A stretch of 18,532 nucleotides of DNA from an uncultured Flavobacteriales bacterium (GTDB lineage: Bacteria > Bacteroidota > Bacteroidia > Flavobacteriales_D > SKUL01): assembly GCA_937911795.1 (NCBI GenBank), contig CALDPJ010000397.1:1-18532 (forward strand). Reading direction: 5' to 3'. Below are positions 15,790 through 18,532 of the stretch, in pieces. Under the pieces are notes generated by a model, which searched no databases, was not told the origin of the DNA, and worked only from the letters and a program-made list of their open reading frames with translations. Positions within the stretch are counted from its first letter, which is position 1. Each line of letters starts with the position of its first letter. A program made the translations under genes and the position numbers.

Positions 15790-18532
15790 ATGTTCAAAAA
15801 CTACTTAAGCCTGATAATCGCCATGTTGGCGTTATCATCTATGGATCTCCATGCCCAGTTAGTTATCAATACCGGTGGTAGTCCACAGCAGTTGGCAGAT
15901 ATGCTTTCGGGCCAGGGTGTTCAGATTCTCAATCCTCAGATTACCTGCCCAAACGGAGGATGGGGTTCTTATCAGGCCGATGTAAACAACTTTACTTCAG
16001 AAGAAGGACTCATACTCGCTACCGGGCATGTCACCAATGCTATTGGGCCCAACTACACCGAAGACATGTCAACCAATTTCAATTCACCGGGGAATAATCT
16101 TCTAACAGCGGTATCCGGATTTTCCACACGCGACGCGTGTATGTTCGAATTCGATATCATTCCACAGGGAGACACTCTTCGTTTCGATTTTGTATTTGCC
16201 TCTGAAGAATATCAGGAATATGTTGGAACATCATTCAACGACGTATTCGGCTTTTTCATTTCCGGACCAGGAATCGCAGGAGATCCAGGGCTGGGAACAC
16301 AAAAAAACATTGCCCTTCTGCCGGGCACCAACACACCCGTTACGATTAACAACATCAACAACGGAAATACGTCACTCAATCCTGATTACCCGCCTACCAA
16401 TCCTCAGTATTTTCATGCCAACCCGCTAAATTTTAATGCCGCTATCCAGTATGACGGATGGACAGTGAACCTACAGGCCATTTCTCAGGTAACACCGTGT
16501 GAAACCTATCATCTGAGACTGGTTATTGCCGACGCATCAGATAATCTCTGGGATTCAGGAGTATTTATTGAAAAAATAGAAAGTAACAACGTTCAGCTTT
16601 CGACAGTTACGATTGGTGGAATTCAAAATATGATTGAAGGCTGTAATGATGGGATATTGACATTCACCCGCCAAAACGTTACCAATCAGCCTCTCGACGT
16701 CGAATTCTATATGCAAGGTACCGCTATAAACGGTGTAGATTACAATCAAATTGGCGCCAATCCGGATCCGGATGTACCGAAAACGATAACCATTCCGGCC
16801 AATCAGGCAAGTGCATCCTTAACCATTGAACCAATAGATGATGGCATCGATGAAGGGTTGGAATATATCCAGGTGTTGATTGGAAATCCCCAATGCGAAA
16901 ATGCGATCAGTGATAGTCTGAGCTTTTATATTCAGGATTCCCTGGAAGTATATATTGATCCTCCGCTATATAATATTTGTGAAGGAGACGGTGTAACTTT
17001 TAATGTAGACAGTGGAGGGACAGCTTTTACCTGGGATCCACCTACTTTCCTCGACGATCCGAATATAAAGGAACCCACAGCTTCTGATGTCACTGGTAAT
17101 ATTATATATACGCTTACAACAACCGTTTCGGAATGCGTTGCGACGGCAACAGCTACAGTCACCACGGAAAATGTTCAGATTATACTGGAAGCCGAAAATG
17201 TTTCCTGTACCGGTGCCAACAACGGAGCCATTACCTCAACCATCTCAGGAGGCGAACCTGGCTATACCTATTCATGGAGTGGCCCCGGAAATTTCAGCTC
17301 CGACCAGGCAAACATTTCAGGTCTTGTTCCGGGTGAATATACCCTCGTGATTGTGGATCAGAATAACTGCCAAAGCTCTGAAAGCATCACCATCACTGAA
17401 CCATCGCCGCTTTCGGTAACACTCGAAAGTCCAGAATTTGGCGGTGGATTTAACATCTCCTGCTTCAATGGTGATAACGGAAGCATCATTGCTTCGGTAG
17501 CGGGCGGAACTTCTCCGTACTCTTATGAATGGAACGACCCCGAACAGCAAACAACTGCCAATCCGACAAATTTAACAGCAGGAAATTATTTGGTAACAGT
17601 AACTGATGCCAACGGGTGTGTTGCCTCTGAGAATATAATTCTGACAGAACCTTCGGCCGTAACAGTTTCCATTCCTGCACTTCAGGAGGTTCTTTGTTTC
17701 GGAGACAATAGCGGATCGGCAACTGCCCAGGCAAATGGTGGCGTCGGTAATTATTCCTACAGCTGGAATACAACTCCTCCTCAATTTACCGCAACTGCTA
17801 CCAATTTATCAGCCGGTGATTATACGGTTACCGTTACCGATGCGAATAATTGTAGTGCAAGTACAGAAATAAACATTCCGGAGCCAAACGAACCGATATC
17901 CATTCTAACTTCCAAAATAAATGTGGTTTGTTTCGGTGAAGCAACAGGATCAGCATCAGCCAGTGCTTCGGGCGGAACAGGAACACTCACTTACGTGTGG
18001 AATACCATTCCGGTTCAAAACGGATCCGAGGCAGTAAATTTAACAGCAGGCACTTATACTGTAACTGTCACTGATGAAAACAATTGCATTGAAACTGCAA
18101 CGGTCACCATTAATCAACCCGGTAGTGCACTTGCTCTTGGACTCGTAAATCAGACTGATGTTACCTGCCATGGTGACAACAGCGGATCTGCCACAGTTCA
18201 GGCCACCGGCGGAACAACAGGATATTCGTATTCATGGAACACCAATCCGGTACAAACCGGATCAACGGCTACCAATCTCGGGGCCGGGAACTATGAAGTT
18301 ACGGTTACAGATCAGAACGGATGTACAGAATCATTGATTGTTGAAATCGACGAACCAAACGCTCCGCTTTCGATCGACCTCAACACTCAAACCGACGTTG
18401 CCTGTTTTGGTGAAAATACCGGTTCGGCGGAGGTTAGTGCCGCGGGAGGTACCGGACCTTACTCATATAGCTGGAATACCAACCCGCCGACGAACGGTCC
18501 AATTTTGAATAATGTATCAGCGGGAAGTTATA
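15790..18532 (+). CDS. Large surface adhesin: choice-of-anchor L domain plus SprB repeats (3' end outside window)
   Basis: The frame starts at ATG 15790 and stays open through 914 complete codons to the window edge, so the protein is partial. Order of parts: signal peptide MFKNYLSLIIAMLALSSMDLHAQ (1-23); choice-of-anchor L domain (about 25-270), recognised by FASEEYQEYVGTSFNDVFGFFISGPG and NIALLPGTNTPVTINN; a Calx-beta-like segment (about 292-380; GTAINGVDYNQI, DDGIDEGLEYIQV); an Ig/PKD-like segment (about 381-462); then SprB-type repeats from about 467. SprB of Flavobacterium is a mobile cell-surface adhesin for gliding, secreted by T9SS. The unseen C-terminus probably carries a T9SS tail (inference). 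Whether this protein works in gliding, attachment or biofilm cannot be told here. The small exported-protein gene 49 nt upstream is probably in the same transcript. Confidence 0.92.
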   Translation, partial: MFKNYLSLIIAMLALSSMDLHAQLVINTGGSPQQLADMLSGQGVQILNPQITCPNGGWGSYQADVNNFTSEEGLILATGHVTNAIGPNYTEDMSTNFNSPGNNLLTAVSGFSTRDACMFEFDIIPQGDTLRFDFVFASEEYQEYVGTSFNDVFGFFISGPGIAGDPGLGTQKNIALLPGTNTPVTINNINNGNTSLNPDYPPTNPQYFHANPLNFNAAIQYDGWTVNLQAISQVTPCETYHLRLVIADASDNLWDSGVFIEKIESNNVQLSTVTIGGIQNMIEGCNDGILTFTRQNVTNQPLDVEFYMQGTAINGVDYNQIGANPDPDVPKTITIPANQASASLTIEPIDDGIDEGLEYIQVLIGNPQCENAISDSLSFYIQDSLEVYIDPPLYNICEGDGVTFNVDSGGTAFTWDPPTFLDDPNIKEPTASDVTGNIIYTLTTTVSECVATATATVTTENVQIILEAENVSCTGANNGAITSTISGGEPGYTYSWSGPGNFSSDQANISGLVPGEYTLVIVDQNNCQSSESITITEPSPLSVTLESPEFGGGFNISCFNGDNGSIIASVAGGTSPYSYEWNDPEQQTTANPTNLTAGNYLVTVTDANGCVASENIILTEPSAVTVSIPALQEVLCFGDNSGSATAQANGGVGNYSYSWNTTPPQFTATATNLSAGDYTVTVTDANNCSASTEINIPEPNEPISILTSKINVVCFGEATGSASASASGGTGTLTYVWNTIPVQNGSEAVNLTAGTYTVTVTDENNCIETATVTINQPGSALALGLVNQTDVTCHGDNSGSATVQATGGTTGYSYSWNTNPVQTGSTATNLGAGNYEVTVTDQNGCTESLIVEIDEPNAPLSIDLNTQTDVACFGENTGSAEVSAAGGTGPYSYSWNTNPPTNGPILNNVSAGSY
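17188..18532 (+). repeat. Tandem SprB repeats within the adhesin gene (five complete, one cut by the window edge)
   Basis: Units lie at about 17188-17403, 17404-17652, 17653-17886, 17887-18120, 18121-18357 and 18358-18532 (cut), each about 72-83 residues. The shared pattern is Cys-Phe-x-Gly-(Asp/Glu)-(Asn/Ala)-x-Gly-Ser, then GG(T/V), Tyr-Ser-Tyr-x-Trp-Asn, (T/V)NL(S/T)AG-Tyr, VTVTD-x-N-(N/G)-Cys and a closing (E/Q)P. Each complete unit has exactly two cysteines. The DNA of matching motifs uses different synonymous codons, so the units are old and diverged, not a recent expansion. Confidence 0.9.

Noticed and set aside
17317..17784. Several overlapping minus-strand open frames opposite the SprB repeats.
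   Set aside because: They lie antisense to a strong coding frame with biased composition, have no recognisable domains or signals, and are shadows of the repeat coding.
17188..18532. Regular repeats of about 240 nt considered as a CRISPR or DNA-level satellite array.
   Set aside because: The repeats are too long for CRISPR, are in frame, differ by synonymous codons and encode SprB domains.

Overview
The window looks like chromosomal DNA of a Bacteroidota bacterium, most likely a Flavobacteriia/Cytophagia-type organism. The evidence is a type IX secretion (T9SS) sorting tail on one large secreted protein, SprB-type repeats with a choice-of-anchor L domain on another, a GWxTD-domain lipoprotein, a DUF4369-like/TlpA-type thioredoxin lipoprotein, and promoter-like sites of the Bacteroidota TTTG-N18-TAnnTTTG form. 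Gene density is high and there is no sign of transposons, phage, CRISPR, tRNA or rRNA. Most of the window is core and cell-envelope gene content rather than a mobile island.

Layout. Positions 2-688 hold the 3' part of gatB (amidotransferase for mischarged tRNA), which overlaps by 4 nt a thioredoxin-fold lipoprotein gene (685-1824). An LpxH-type phosphatase (1930-2697, TTG start) follows. It converges on a 3.3-kb minus-strand gene for a secreted beta-propeller protein with a T9SS tail (2805-6149), and a clear bidirectional terminator (2754-2783) lies between them. Further minus-strand genes are lipA (6317-7183) and an outer-membrane-like protein (7180-7947) that overlaps lipA by 4 nt and probably leads that operon. 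Diverging from it is an OsmC-family gene (8003-8413). A 43-residue lipoprotein gene (8503-8634, minus) is next, then a BamA/TamA-like Omp85 protein (8816-10549) and a YkuD-type L,D-transpeptidase (10566-11189) with its own very close promoter.

Positions 11291-15234 form a tightly packed three-gene unit: GWxTD lipoprotein, rlmB, and a GT39-like membrane glycosyltransferase. Both junctions overlap by exactly 11 nt. The end of the window (15393-18532) holds a small exported protein followed by the 5' part (914 codons seen) of a large surface protein. That protein has a signal peptide, a choice-of-anchor L domain, a Calx-beta-like segment, an Ig/PKD-like segment and at least six SprB repeats, and it runs off the window.

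How the genes fit together: the shared theme is the cell envelope (lipid A synthesis, outer-membrane assembly, peptidoglycan cross-linking, lipoproteins, surface adhesins exported by T9SS), mixed with translation and cofactor housekeeping. I found no convincing new defence, toxin or mobile system. The items most worth a second look are the SprB-repeat adhesin with its small exported upstream neighbour, the Asp-Thr-rich insert in the T9SS propeller protein, the near-leaderless promoter of the L,D-transpeptidase gene, and the small lipoprotein.
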